Assembly (NCBI GenBank): GCA_030646715.1
Contig: JAUSLJ010000046.1
Span: 62,001 to 126,000, forward strand
Origin: Agitococcus sp.
Lineage (GTDB): Bacteria > Pseudomonadota > Gammaproteobacteria > Pseudomonadales > Moraxellaceae
Reading direction: 5' to 3'
DNA length: 64,000 bases
Positions 25,112 to 33,147 of the stretch are shown here, one piece after another; positions within the stretch are counted from its first letter, which is position 1; every line of letters begins with the position of its first letter. The notes under the pieces were generated by a model that saw only the letters and a list, made by a program, of their open reading frames with translations, was not told the DNA's origin and ran no database searches. The position numbers and the translations under genes were made by a program.

Positions 25112-26068
25112 TTAAGCGGCCTTTACGCCTTTAACACGTCGCCATTGGGTGACGGACTGATGCAGGCCTTGCAAGTTACTCATAATTTGGACTTCTTCAA
25201 TTTGCCGACGGCTACTACGCAAACCACCACCACCAGCCCAGATTTGGATATTCAGGGGAAGTCTAAAGCGCAGCTCTTCTAAAAACTCAATCGCCCTATT
25301 CGCAGGAAAAGCTGCACTAAACGATAAAACTACAATGTCCATTTTGTGTTTTTGCGCTGCTTGGACAATATCACGAATCGGCATTTGTGCGCCAAAAGAC
25401 ACGGCATCGACTTGATCTAGGCGCAATAAAGCTTCGACCATTAATAAGCCAAGGGTATGTGTTTCTTCGGGAGCGGTAGCCAGCATAATACGCGGCGAAG
25501 CACTTGCAGGTTGTAAATTGCCAATATTTTGTTTCACCAAGGTTTGTAGTTCTTCGGTATATAAATGCTCTTCGTAAATTTCAATTTTTCCTGACATCCA
25601 AGCATCACCAACAATGGTATTGGCATATTGAACTAAGTCTAAAATAAATGACTGCAAGCCCATACGAATCATATGATGATTGAGATATTGGCGAACACGG
25701 TAGGGGTCATGACTTTTTAAGATCTCAAGCAGTTCTGTTTCCAAATGCTCAGGCAAGGTCGAACTAGGATTGCCATGACTAGAAGAAACTAATTCTTCGA
25801 GCGCAGGCATATCAAGCGCAATAATTTTACCCGGCCTAAAACCTGCATCTAATAAGCGGCGAATAATGCGCAATTTGTTAATTTGATCCGCAGGATAGAC
25901 ACGATCGCCTTGTCCATCCCGTTCAGGATTCGGAAAGTGATAACGACGTTCCCACATCCGCAATAATTCTTTGGAGATTCCTGTCTCGCGTTCTACCGCA
26001 TTAATCGGTAGTAATGTTAGTCCTTTGCTGTCTGAGGCGGGCAATATAGATGCGATAACAGTACTCAT
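25112..26068 (-). CDS. MerR-family B12-dependent photoreceptor regulator (LitR/CarH class)
   Basis: About 318 residues from ATG 26068, preceded by TTGGAG. Residues 20-90 are a MerR winged helix (INAVERETGISKELLRMWERRYHFPNPERD, GDRVYPADQINKLRIIRRLLDAG). A four-helix module and a Rossmann-like B12-binding domain follow. The cobalamin fingerprint is complete: Trp157 then Glu167-His168 (W-x9-EH), and His204 in EETHTLG (ExHxxG), 36 residues after His168, close to the CarH spacing. In this class, AdoCbl-bound tetramers repress in the dark and light photolysis releases DNA. Function is assigned by motifs and context (photolyase next door, lipid operon upstream). Confidence 0.9.
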   Translation of the reverse strand: MSTVIASILPASDSKGLTLLPINAVERETGISKELLRMWERRYHFPNPERDGQGDRVYPADQINKLRIIRRLLDAGFRPGKIIALDMPALEELVSSSHGNPSSTLPEHLETELLEILKSHDPYRVRQYLNHHMIRMGLQSFILDLVQYANTIVGDAWMSGKIEIYEEHLYTEELQTLVKQNIGNLQPASASPRIMLATAPEETHTLGLLMVEALLRLDQVDAVSFGAQMPIRDIVQAAQKHKMDIVVLSFSAAFPANRAIEFLEELRFRLPLNIQIWAGGGGLRSSRRQIEEVQIMSNLQGLHQSVTQWRRVKGVKAA

Positions 26069-26085
26069 AACTATCTCCAAACGCT

Positions 26086-26101
26086 GTGACTATTGAGTCA
26101 C
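26086..26101. promoter_or_regulatory. Inverted repeat upstream of the MerR-family gene
   Basis: GTGACT (26086-26091), ATTG, AGTCAC (26096-26101): a perfect 6-bp dyad 18 bp upstream of the start codon. A candidate operator, possibly for autoregulation. Confidence 0.35.
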
Positions 26102-26110
26102 TCAAAATTT

Positions 26111-26185
26111 TAAGTGTCTAGGCAAAAGTTTCACCGTAAATGGTGAGCTTGTCGAACCATCAGCAACACTTCGACAAGCGCAGTG
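26111..26185. repeat. Intergenic repeat, family B copy 1
   Basis: Begins TAAGTGTCTAGGCAAAAG, then a core with TTTCACCGTAAATGGTGAGC and CTTCGACAAGC. It shares order and motifs with copies at 41513 and 45951. It separates the MerR gene from the six-gene operon. Confidence 0.7.
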
Positions 26186-26194
26186 CAATCACCC

Positions 26195-26608
26195 CTACGC
26201 ATGACTTAACTTTTTCAGTTGTTTCATCACAAAGCCAATAACAGGCAGTTTCTCGTAAAGCTCTTCAGCTGCATCCCAATAGTCGCGATGAAAAGTCACT
26301 AAACCCTGTTCATCAAATTTGACGTGCGAGCTACCATTTATCTGTACATTTCGCTGTCGTAATACAAAATGAAACTGCCAAACAATAAAAGTGCTTTGGC
26401 CTTCACTTAGCGTTTCATTAATAACAAAACGCGGTTTTTCTAGCTTCACAAACATATCCGCAAACAGCTTTTCTAATGATTTGCGCTCATAAAACTCATT
26501 AAACGGGTCTTTGAAATAACATTGCGGATGATAAAGCTCGGTTATTTGCCCTAAATTTTGAGGACTTAATTGTTCAAACCATGATAACAGGCGAGGTAAA
26601 TGGCTCAT
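26195..26608 (-). CDS. NTF2-like (SnoaL-fold) protein of the light-associated lipid operon
   Basis: 137 residues. The pattern LSPQNLGQITELYHPQCYFKDPFN, FVINETLSEGQSTFIVWQFHF and ISSHVKF-like strands (INGSSHVKFDEQGLV) followed by HRDYWDAAEELYEKLP is a single NTF2-like cone, as in SnoaL proteins. The YWDAAE motif recurs in proteins next to SDR and LitR genes. Its ATG overlaps the SDR stop (ATGA), so it is the last gene of the coupled operon. Substrate unknown; it could bind a lipid or act as an isomerase or hydratase. Confidence 0.8.
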   Translation of the reverse strand: MSHLPRLLSWFEQLSPQNLGQITELYHPQCYFKDPFNEFYERKSLEKLFADMFVKLEKPRFVINETLSEGQSTFIVWQFHFVLRQRNVQINGSSHVKFDEQGLVTFHRDYWDAAEELYEKLPVIGFVMKQLKKLSHA

Positions 26609-27387
26609 GATTTTTCCTCAATTTGCGCTAATAACGTCATTTTTAAGCGATAAGGTAAGCGTTTAATCAGTTTCATCCATGTGGTAAAACGTTTAGGAAA
26701 GTCAATTTCAAAATCACCTGCACTTAGGCCGTCAACAATGGCTTGTGCTGCTTGTTGAGGAGAAATAATGGCAGGCATTTTAAAGTCATTTTGTGCTGTT
26801 AACGGTGTTTCGACAAAACCCGGATTAATCACGCTGACACTCAAGCCTTTAGGATGTAAATCTAAATACAAACTTTCGCATAAGTTAATTAATGCCGCTT
26901 TGGTTGGGCCATAACTTAAAGATTTAGGTAAACCCATATAGCCTGCAACACTGGCGGTCATGGCTAAACCACCTTTGCCGTGGGCGAGCATGTCGGGCAA
27001 CACCGTTTCTATGCCGATTAATGCACCACCGTAATTGGTGGCCATCATTTGTGACATTCGACTAGCCGATAGCTCCCAAGCGCGCATCGGTTGATAATCA
27101 GCGGCACAAACAATCAGCCAATCCAGTGTTTGCCATTGGTTTTTTAGCGTTTGATAACTGTTCTGCCATTGTTCCGCGTGATTCACATCTAATGGCAACG
27201 CTAAACAGTGCGGATATTGTTGGCAAAACTCTGCTAATGGCTGTTGTTTACGTGCACTCACCGCGACTAATGCGCCTAAATCTGCCATTTTTTGTGCTAA
27301 AGCCAAGCCAATGCCTGAGCTTGCGCCGACAATCCAAACTCGTTGTCCGTGCCAATCTTTAACTTGAGGATTCATGCTCATGATCAT
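26605..27387 (-). CDS. Short-chain dehydrogenase/reductase
   Basis: 260 residues, classical SDR length. The cofactor motif GASSGIG is in VWIVGASSGIGLALAQKM, followed by VSARKQQPL (an Arg at the end of strand 2 suggests NADP). The catalytic Ser, Tyr and Lys appear as MTASVAGYMGLPKSLSYGPTKAALINL. The IINPGFVET-like segment (VSVINPGFVETPLT) completes the fold. It is coupled at both ends by 4-bp overlaps. A cytosolic oxidoreductase acting on a hydroxyl or keto group, probably on a lipid judging from its neighbours. Confidence 0.92.
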   Translation of the reverse strand: MIMSMNPQVKDWHGQRVWIVGASSGIGLALAQKMADLGALVAVSARKQQPLAEFCQQYPHCLALPLDVNHAEQWQNSYQTLKNQWQTLDWLIVCAADYQPMRAWELSASRMSQMMATNYGGALIGIETVLPDMLAHGKGGLAMTASVAGYMGLPKSLSYGPTKAALINLCESLYLDLHPKGLSVSVINPGFVETPLTAQNDFKMPAIISPQQAAQAIVDGLSAGDFEIDFPKRFTTWMKLIKRLPYRLKMTLLAQIEEKS

Positions 27388-27905
27388 TTCTTCTTAAAAA
27401 ACAAGGTGACTTCACCGAGTTTAAAACCAAATTTAGACATAGCGGCTCGATTAACCATTGTTTGGCTATCGTGTAAATACATCCAATCATCAAACTGCAC
27501 ATGATAAGTTTTACCATTGACGGGCAGAGCCATGGTGTAATGCCAGTTTAAGACCGAGCCAGCGATTTGACCTTGCGCCACACCCACCACATCATCGGCA
27601 CGACCTTCGTATCGGCCATTACCTTTGTCAGTTAAATGCCAAATACGTTGTTGCTTTGTGCCATCGTCATAAACAAAATTTTCGACCAACTCACCCTTGT
27701 TACCTTGCCATGTGCCTGTCATATCCACATGAAAACGTTTGACCAATGCGCCTGAGCGGTCTTGAAATTGTCCCCATGCTTCTAAGTCACCGTTCAAAAA
27801 CTGCTTTAAGTCTAAAGCGGGAGTCAGTTGCCGATATTGCTCTATAGGGCTAGAGGAACAAGCACTTAACGTCGTTAACAGCATCAAAGCACAGAGCTTT
27901 TTCAT
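27384..27905 (-). CDS. DUF3833 lipoprotein
   Basis: About 173 residues from ATG 27905. The N-terminus KKLCALMLLTTLSAC is a lipoprotein signal with lipobox LSAC. The mature part has the DUF3833 pattern: LDLKQFLNGDLEAWGQFQDR, RFHVDMTGTWQGNKGELVENF, IWHLTDKGNGRYEGRADDVV and FDDWMYLHDSQTMVNRAAMS. It probably adopts a lipocalin-like barrel anchored to a membrane, a plausible carrier or chaperone for the modified lipid. The family regularly accompanies Cfa-like and DUF1365 genes. An earlier in-frame start at 27956 lies inside the upstream gene. Confidence 0.88.
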   Translation of the reverse strand: MKKLCALMLLTTLSACSSSPIEQYRQLTPALDLKQFLNGDLEAWGQFQDRSGALVKRFHVDMTGTWQGNKGELVENFVYDDGTKQQRIWHLTDKGNGRYEGRADDVVGVAQGQIAGSVLNWHYTMALPVNGKTYHVQFDDWMYLHDSQTMVNRAAMSKFGFKLGEVTLFFKKK

Positions 27906-27924
27906 GACTTGATCTCGTTGTAAC

Positions 27925-29133
27925 TTAATCACGTTGTAAAAGCAGTTGGCAAACATCGGTACGTTGCGTTAAGAATCCCGCTTCGCAATACCAATAATAA
28001 AAACGCCAAATGCGAATAAAGGCTTCATCAAATCCTTGAGCGCGAATTTCGGGCTGTTTGTCGTCAAAACTGTGTCGCCATTGTTTTAGGGTTTCTGCGT
28101 AATCAAGACCAAAACTCAAATAGTTGTTGATAGTTAAATGAGCATTGCTGGTTTCTTGATATAAGCGTTGTGGTGACGGCAACATGCCACCCGGAAAAAT
28201 ATATTGCTGAATAAAATCAGTATTTGAGCGATAGTCATCAAAACGCTCAGTAGCAATGGTAATGGTTTGAATGGCTGCTTTTCCGCCTTTGCGAAGGCAA
28301 CTGGCAACTTTATGGAAGTAAGTTGGCCACCATTCTTCACCCACGGCTTCTAACATTTCTACCGAGACAATCGCGTCATAAGTGCCTGATAAGTCGCGAT
28401 AATCTTTGAATTGAAAATTAACTTTTGCATTCGCTGGCGTGTCTTTAATGCGGGCGTTGGCATAAGCTAATTGTTCTTTAGACAAAGAAATACCCGTGAC
28501 AAAGCAACCATAATGGTTGGCGGCATATTCAGCAAATGCGCCCCAACCACAACCGATTTCTAAAATATGGTCGCCTGCTTTCACTTCTAATTGTTTCAAT
28601 AGACGGTCATATTTTGCGTATTGAGCATCTACTAAACTTTGATGTGGCTCAGTAAAAAGGGCAGATGAATAAGTCATAGATTCATCAAGCCATAAACGAT
28701 AAAAACTATTGCCAATATCGTAATGGGCGTGAATATTCTTTTTACTGTTGCTACGCGTATTACGATTTAAGAAATGTCGTAAACGATAAAATAATGTGCC
28801 AAAAAAATTACCATGAACGGCATTATTCAAGGCTTGTTCATTTTTTAATGCCAGTAACAACACATCCAACATATTTGGGCTATCTAGCCAACCATCGCGA
28901 TAGGCTTCGGCCATGCCGATATCACCACTTTGCATGATTTTGCCAATGGCAGACCAATTTTTAATGTCTAATGCGGCATCAATTCCCGACTTTTTTCCTT
29001 TAAAAACGTATTCTTCCCCATTTGGCAGGTTTAAGCGCATGGAGCCAGAGTCTAGTTTTTCTAACATTTTAATCAGGAGAGAGGCTCTTAGCGGTAAGCC
29101 ACTGCTAGAAGTTGCCGAGTAATGTGTGGTCAT
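27925..29133 (-). CDS. Cyclopropane-fatty-acid-synthase-like SAM methyltransferase
   Basis: 402 residues. The typical Cfa core is present: HYDIGNSFYRLWLDESMTYS, the SAM loop LEIGCGWGAFAEYAA, VSVEMLEAVGEEWW, FIQQYIFPGGMLPS and the C-terminal WRFYYWYCEAGF. At the place where E. coli Cfa has MTYSC (Cys139) this protein reads MTYSSALF, so the catalytic-loop Cys is Ser. That is typical of the Cfa-like paralogues found in DUF1365 operons, and the product may be a methylated rather than a cyclopropanated acyl chain. It acts on membrane phospholipid acyl chains by family. Its start overlaps the DUF1365 stop by 4 bp. Confidence 0.9.
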   Translation of the reverse strand: MTTHYSATSSSGLPLRASLLIKMLEKLDSGSMRLNLPNGEEYVFKGKKSGIDAALDIKNWSAIGKIMQSGDIGMAEAYRDGWLDSPNMLDVLLLALKNEQALNNAVHGNFFGTLFYRLRHFLNRNTRSNSKKNIHAHYDIGNSFYRLWLDESMTYSSALFTEPHQSLVDAQYAKYDRLLKQLEVKAGDHILEIGCGWGAFAEYAANHYGCFVTGISLSKEQLAYANARIKDTPANAKVNFQFKDYRDLSGTYDAIVSVEMLEAVGEEWWPTYFHKVASCLRKGGKAAIQTITIATERFDDYRSNTDFIQQYIFPGGMLPSPQRLYQETSNAHLTINNYLSFGLDYAETLKQWRHSFDDKQPEIRAQGFDEAFIRIWRFYYWYCEAGFLTQRTDVCQLLLQRD

Positions 29134-29894
29134 AAGCTAGTCTCCAAATGCGGGGGTGTCGGTTTACGATAAAAAGTTGCGCCCTTGCGCCAAAGTTTGA
29201 GGGCTTGCCAATGAATACGAAGCACAACTAACACGGTTGCCCAACCCAATTGAGCGACTGTTTTGAGAATATTGGTGGCGGTCAGTGGCATAGCTGTGCC
29301 AGTAACAACCGTTTTTAGTTGCAGTTGCTGTTCCAGCCAATAATTAATAGCGACAGTGCGTTTATCTTGATGTTGATAAAAGCGAAAATGGTATTCACCT
29401 TCAACGGCAAAAAAAGGTGAGACATGAAAAATCTTTTGGCACTGTAAATCCGTTTGGCTATCAATCACGCCATGCTCTTGAGCAGTCAGCAAATAACAAT
29501 GACGCTCACCGAAGGTATTATTCACTTCGCATAACACCGCACGTAATTGTTGTTGGCTGTCGTGGCAATACCAAAAACTGACAGGATTAAAGGCATAGCC
29601 AAAAATACGGGGTTGGGTATGAAGCCAAACTTCACCATCACAAATTGCACTGAGTTGATGGTCAACCAGTAAATTGCGAATCCAAGTATTCGCATCTACG
29701 CCATTGCCATAATCTCGGTCATAAAAACTAAAAACATTAAAACGGTTATATCCAAACAACGGATTGGCTAGTTTCATGCGTGCCGATAACGGGAAACATA
29801 AAAACAGAGCGGGGTAGTTAAAGGCATGAGTGACTTTGCCTACTCGTTTGTGAGCAACCGTGCCTGTATATAACCAGTTGTTTGTCATCGTCAT
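29130..29894 (-). CDS. DUF1365 family protein
   Basis: About 254 residues from ATG 29894, preceded by TTGAGG and sitting 4 bp after the upstream stop. An earlier in-frame codon at 29933 lies inside the FAD gene. It has the DUF1365 signatures: WLYTGTVAHKRVGKVTHAFN, ALFLCFPLSA, FYDRDYGNGVDANTWIRN, VWLHTQPRIFGYAFNPVSFW and CEVNNTFGERHCYLL. Biochemistry is unproven, but it is almost always found with an NAD/FAD-binding protein and a Cfa-like enzyme, as here. The C-terminal part has hydrophobic stretches that suggest peripheral membrane association. Confidence 0.93.
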   Translation of the reverse strand: MTMTNNWLYTGTVAHKRVGKVTHAFNYPALFLCFPLSARMKLANPLFGYNRFNVFSFYDRDYGNGVDANTWIRNLLVDHQLSAICDGEVWLHTQPRIFGYAFNPVSFWYCHDSQQQLRAVLCEVNNTFGERHCYLLTAQEHGVIDSQTDLQCQKIFHVSPFFAVEGEYHFRFYQHQDKRTVAINYWLEQQLQLKTVVTGTAMPLTATNILKTVAQLGWATVLVVLRIHWQALKLWRKGATFYRKPTPPHLETSL

Positions 29895-29898
29895 ATCC

Positions 29899-31167
29899 TC
29901 AATCCAACACCGCAGGCCAAGGAATAGGTGCATTCAACAATTTGGCCACACGAATACCAGCTTTTAGGCCATCTTCGTGAAAGCCATAACCCGCCCAAGC
30001 ACCACAAAAATAGACACGGTTTAGCCCTTGAATAGAAGCCAGTTTTTTTTGTGCCTGATAAGCCTCATCATCCAATTGCGGATGAGCGTAATCAAACTCC
30101 GCCAAAATCTCCGATTGTTTGATAGGTTCAGGCGGATTAAGGGTGACAAATAACGGTGTAGTAAACGGCAAAGGTTGCAATTTATTAAGCCAATAAGTGA
30201 CAGCCACAGGACGATGCGGATCGGCAGTGGTGGCGGTGTAATAATTCCATGCTGCCCATGCTTGCGAGTTTTTGGGCATGAGACTGGCATCGGTATGTAA
30301 ATAGGCTTTGTTAGGCGCGTAACGAATGGCAGCTAAAACCTCACGCTCTTGATGACTTGCATCGCTTAACAAGGTAAGACTTTGGTCGCTGTGAGTCGCC
30401 ATAACGACGGCATCATACTTTTCTGTACCCTGTTGATGACGAACTAATACACCATCATGTTGGCGACTAATCTCTAAAATGGGTGTGTTGAGACGAACAT
30501 CGCCAATCCCTGCACACAGTTTTTTCACATATTCCCGTGAACTGCCTTTTACAGTCATCCATTGTGGGCGATTGTTAACTTGTAATAAGCCATGATTCAA
30601 ACAAAACTGTAAAAATGACTCGGCAGGAAAGTCTTCCATTCCCGCAGGCGACATTGACCAAATAGCTGCACCCATTGGTAATAAATACCAATCACTAAAG
30701 GCTTGAGAATATTTTCCTTGTTGAAGCAATTGACCAAGAGTCAGTTTTTCGGCACGAGCTTTTAATAATAGGGCAGGAGCTTCTTTATTAAAACGTAAAA
30801 TATCGGCAATCATTTGCCAAAATTTAGGCCGAAAGATATTTCTTTTTTGCGCGAATAAGCTACGTAATGTACTTCCTGCCCATTCAATATTTTCATAAGG
30901 CAAACGCACACTAAAGCCCATATCGGTATTGGCTGTTTCGACATTTAATAAGGCAAAAAGCTGAATCAGGTTAGGATACGTTTTTTCGTTGTAAACCAAA
31001 AAGCCCGTGTCCACAGGATAGTTGATGCCATCTAAGCTGACATCAACAGCATTACTATGGCCGCCAGCATAATTATTGGCTTCAAACACGGTCACTTGAT
31101 GTTGACGTGCTAACAACCATGCACTGCTTAAACCTGCGATACCTGAACCAATGACTGCGATTTTCAT
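29899..31167 (-). CDS. FAD-dependent oxidoreductase / desaturase (amine-oxidase superfamily)
   Basis: 422 residues. The N-terminal dinucleotide fold is IAVIGSGIAGLSSAWLLARQ (GxGxxG), followed by the acidic end of strand 2 (VTVFEANNYAGGHSN). The sequence also has FPVD-type INYPVDTGFLVYNEKTYP, and the C-terminal FAD loop YFCGAWAGYGFHEDGLKAGI. It belongs to the flavin amine-oxidase or phytoene-desaturase-like group. In DUF1365/Cfa-like operons the cognate protein is proposed to desaturate a methylated acyl chain. It is the first gene of the six-gene operon; the promoter candidate lies just upstream. Confidence 0.88.
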   Translation of the reverse strand: MKIAVIGSGIAGLSSAWLLARQHQVTVFEANNYAGGHSNAVDVSLDGINYPVDTGFLVYNEKTYPNLIQLFALLNVETANTDMGFSVRLPYENIEWAGSTLRSLFAQKRNIFRPKFWQMIADILRFNKEAPALLLKARAEKLTLGQLLQQGKYSQAFSDWYLLPMGAAIWSMSPAGMEDFPAESFLQFCLNHGLLQVNNRPQWMTVKGSSREYVKKLCAGIGDVRLNTPILEISRQHDGVLVRHQQGTEKYDAVVMATHSDQSLTLLSDASHQEREVLAAIRYAPNKAYLHTDASLMPKNSQAWAAWNYYTATTADPHRPVAVTYWLNKLQPLPFTTPLFVTLNPPEPIKQSEILAEFDYAHPQLDDEAYQAQKKLASIQGLNRVYFCGAWAGYGFHEDGLKAGIRVAKLLNAPIPWPAVLD

Positions 31168-31201
31168 ATTTTGTACTGCACAAAAATGGCTTGTAAAACT
31201 A

Positions 31202-31230
31202 TGTATAGTCCTAAATTACTCGTTAATCAA
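31202..31230 (-). promoter_or_regulatory. Sigma70-like promoter of the six-gene lipid operon
   Basis: Reading the minus strand, -35 TTGATT (31230-31225), a 17-bp spacer, and -10 TATACA (31207-31202), about 35 bp upstream of the start codon. Each hexamer matches consensus at 4 of 6 bases, with optimal spacing. Confidence 0.5.
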
Positions 31231-31235
31231 TTAAG

Positions 31236-31248
31236 TTGTACTATACAA
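31236..31248. promoter_or_regulatory. Palindromic operator candidate at the lipid-operon promoter
   Basis: TTGTA-CTA-TACAA is a perfect 5-bp dyad just upstream of the -35 box. In addition, ACTATACA (31240-31247) is repeated inverted as TGTATAGT at 31202-31209. TGTA/TACA half-sites are what I expect for MerR-type LitR/CarH regulators, but binding is inferred. The rest of the 284-bp divergent region, up to the histidine-phosphatase gene at 31452, holds no gene that I can see. Confidence 0.45.
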
Positions 31249-31451
31249 ACTGAATTTAGTAGACCATATAAGCATCTAATATGCAACAAACATTAGACGA
31301 AAATTTATTTGTCTAAGTGTTTGTGTCATACGAGTTCGTTTCTGGCTTTGGTAAATACGCATGGATTGCTTTTTTGGATGCAAAAATGTTTTTTTGTTGC
31401 AGCTAAGTCGGCTAAGCTATCTCTAAAATCACTACAACCATTGATAAGCTT

Positions 31452-32114
31452 ATGTTGCATCCCAATCTAGAACCTAGCTTGGCGTTATTGCCAGCCGAAA
31501 AGCCCGTTATTTTGCTGACACGTCATTCTTTGCGTGAGTTAGCACCTAACAACGGTGTGCCCAGTTATGACTTGCCATTAACGCCAGAGGGTGTGGTGTT
31601 GGCTGAGCAATGGGGCAGGCGTTTAGATCGACCGATTAGTGCGTTTTATTCCAGCCCAGTCGGACGTTGTATTGACACGGCAAAAGCCATGAATTTGGGC
31701 GCAGGGTTGGTATTACCGATTACTCAAACCACCGTCTTAGTTGAACCAGGTTGTTTTGTGCATAGCATTCGCCATGTCGGGCCACTATTTTTGCAAATGG
31801 GGCCGATTGCTTTTGCTAACCATCATTTTCGTCACACGCTGGAAGGGATTTTGTCACCGAAAGAAGGAGCAAGCAAAATCATTCAGCATTTGTATCAGAG
31901 TCAACAACAGCAAGAAGCAGGTACACTGAGTATTCATGTCACTCATGACACGATTTTGGCCGCATTTATTTATCATTTACTGCAACAACCCACCATTGAA
32001 GAACACGATTGGCCATGGATGATGGAAGGTGCATGGTTGTGGTTTGATGACTCGACTCTTTATTGGCTGTGGCGTGGTCAATTGGGGCAAGTTGAGTTGG
32101 CGGATTACCTGTAA
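31452..32114 (+). CDS. Histidine phosphatase family protein
   Basis: 220 residues. The catalytic His-containing start is VILLTRHSLRE (RH motif), followed by LPLTPEGVVLAEQWGRRL and the phosphoglycerate-mutase-like SSPVGRCIDTAKAM. The second catalytic His lies in IHVTHDTILAAFIYHLL. It removes phosphate from an unknown small molecule or protein; the RHG Gly is replaced by Ser, which is seen in divergent members. It is divergent from the light-associated operon and upstream of the ABC exporter. Relation to either is unclear. Confidence 0.82.
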   Translation: MLHPNLEPSLALLPAEKPVILLTRHSLRELAPNNGVPSYDLPLTPEGVVLAEQWGRRLDRPISAFYSSPVGRCIDTAKAMNLGAGLVLPITQTTVLVEPGCFVHSIRHVGPLFLQMGPIAFANHHFRHTLEGILSPKEGASKIIQHLYQSQQQQEAGTLSIHVTHDTILAAFIYHLLQQPTIEEHDWPWMMEGAWLWFDDSTLYWLWRGQLGQVELADYL

Positions 32115-32198
32115 TTGATCTAGTAATGAGATTCGTATGGGCGGTTTATCAACCGTCAATTCTGTTGGCGAGTACATTCGCCTTTACAAGAGAGTACT

Positions 32199-33134
32199 AT
32201 GACTACCGCGTTAGTAATTCGTGATTTAACAAAAACCTATAACAACGGTTTTCAAGCGTTAAAAGGAATCAATTTAACCGTACAACAGGGCGATTTTTAC
32301 GCATTGTTAGGGCCAAACGGAGCTGGAAAATCAACCACAATTGGCATTATTAGTTCCCTCGTAAAAAAAACGACAGGTTCAGTACAAATTTTTGAATATA
32401 ACTTGGATACGGATTTATCTTCTGCCAAACAGCAAATAGGTGTCGTGCCGCAAGAATTTAATTTTGGCATGTTTGAAAAAGTCTTTGATATTGTTGCTAC
32501 GCAAGCGGGTTATTACGGCATTGATAAAAAAACAGCCAAAGAACGTACCGAAAAATACCTGAAAAAATTAGGCATTTGGGATAAACGTGATCAACAAGCG
32601 CGAATGTTGTCGGGGGGAATGAAACGCCGTTTAATGATCGCACGGGCTATGGTGCATGAACCAAAAATGTTGATTTTAGATGAGCCAACCGCAGGCGTTG
32701 ACATTGAGTTACGCCGTTCTATGTGGGAGTTTTTAACTGAGTTAAATCAACAAGGGACAACGATTATTCTCACAACCCATTATTTAGAAGAAGCAGAAAC
32801 CTTATGCCGAAATATTGCCATTATTGATAAAGGCCGTATTGTTGAAGATACGGATATGAAGTCGTTATTAGCCAAACTCGATGTTGAGCATTTCTTACTG
32901 GATTTGCGTCATCCCATTAGTGATGCGCCAGTAATAGACAATATTCCTGTCAAGTTGATTGATGAGCGTACGCTTGAAATAGCAGTGCCCAAAAGTCAAA
33001 CCATTAATCAAGTCTTTACCGCGTTAAATGCTCAGCAGATTGAAGTATTAAGTTTGCGTAACAAAACCAATCGTTTGGAAGAGTTGTTTGTCACGATGGT
33101 CGAAAAAAACTTAGCCCAACCTGCACAGGCATAA
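32199..33134 (+). CDS. ABC-2 type exporter, ATP-binding subunit
   Basis: 311 residues. Walker A is GPNGAGKSTT (about 40-49), the Q-loop region is GVVPQEF, the signature is LSGGMKRR, Walker B is MLILDEPTAGVD, and the switch His is in ILTTHYLEEAE. A C-terminal extension of about 90 residues follows the ATPase core, as in CcmA/NatA/YadG-type subunits. Together with the permease 13 bp downstream it forms an ABC-2 exporter of the YadG/YadH kind. The substrate is unknown. A queF gene follows in the same operon. Confidence 0.93.
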   Translation: MTTALVIRDLTKTYNNGFQALKGINLTVQQGDFYALLGPNGAGKSTTIGIISSLVKKTTGSVQIFEYNLDTDLSSAKQQIGVVPQEFNFGMFEKVFDIVATQAGYYGIDKKTAKERTEKYLKKLGIWDKRDQQARMLSGGMKRRLMIARAMVHEPKMLILDEPTAGVDIELRRSMWEFLTELNQQGTTIILTTHYLEEAETLCRNIAIIDKGRIVEDTDMKSLLAKLDVEHFLLDLRHPISDAPVIDNIPVKLIDERTLEIAVPKSQTINQVFTALNAQQIEVLSLRNKTNRLEELFVTMVEKNLAQPAQA

Positions 33135-33147
33135 CGGAATCCTTTTT

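Noticed and set aside
25070-25282. Small plus-strand frame overlapping the 3' end of the MerR-family gene
   Set aside because: It is antisense to conserved B12-domain sequence, with no ribosome site or similarity.
31168-31451. Small RNA or gene in the divergent gap
   Set aside because: AT-rich with promoter-like signals, but no stable fold with a terminator and no coding frame with a ribosome site.
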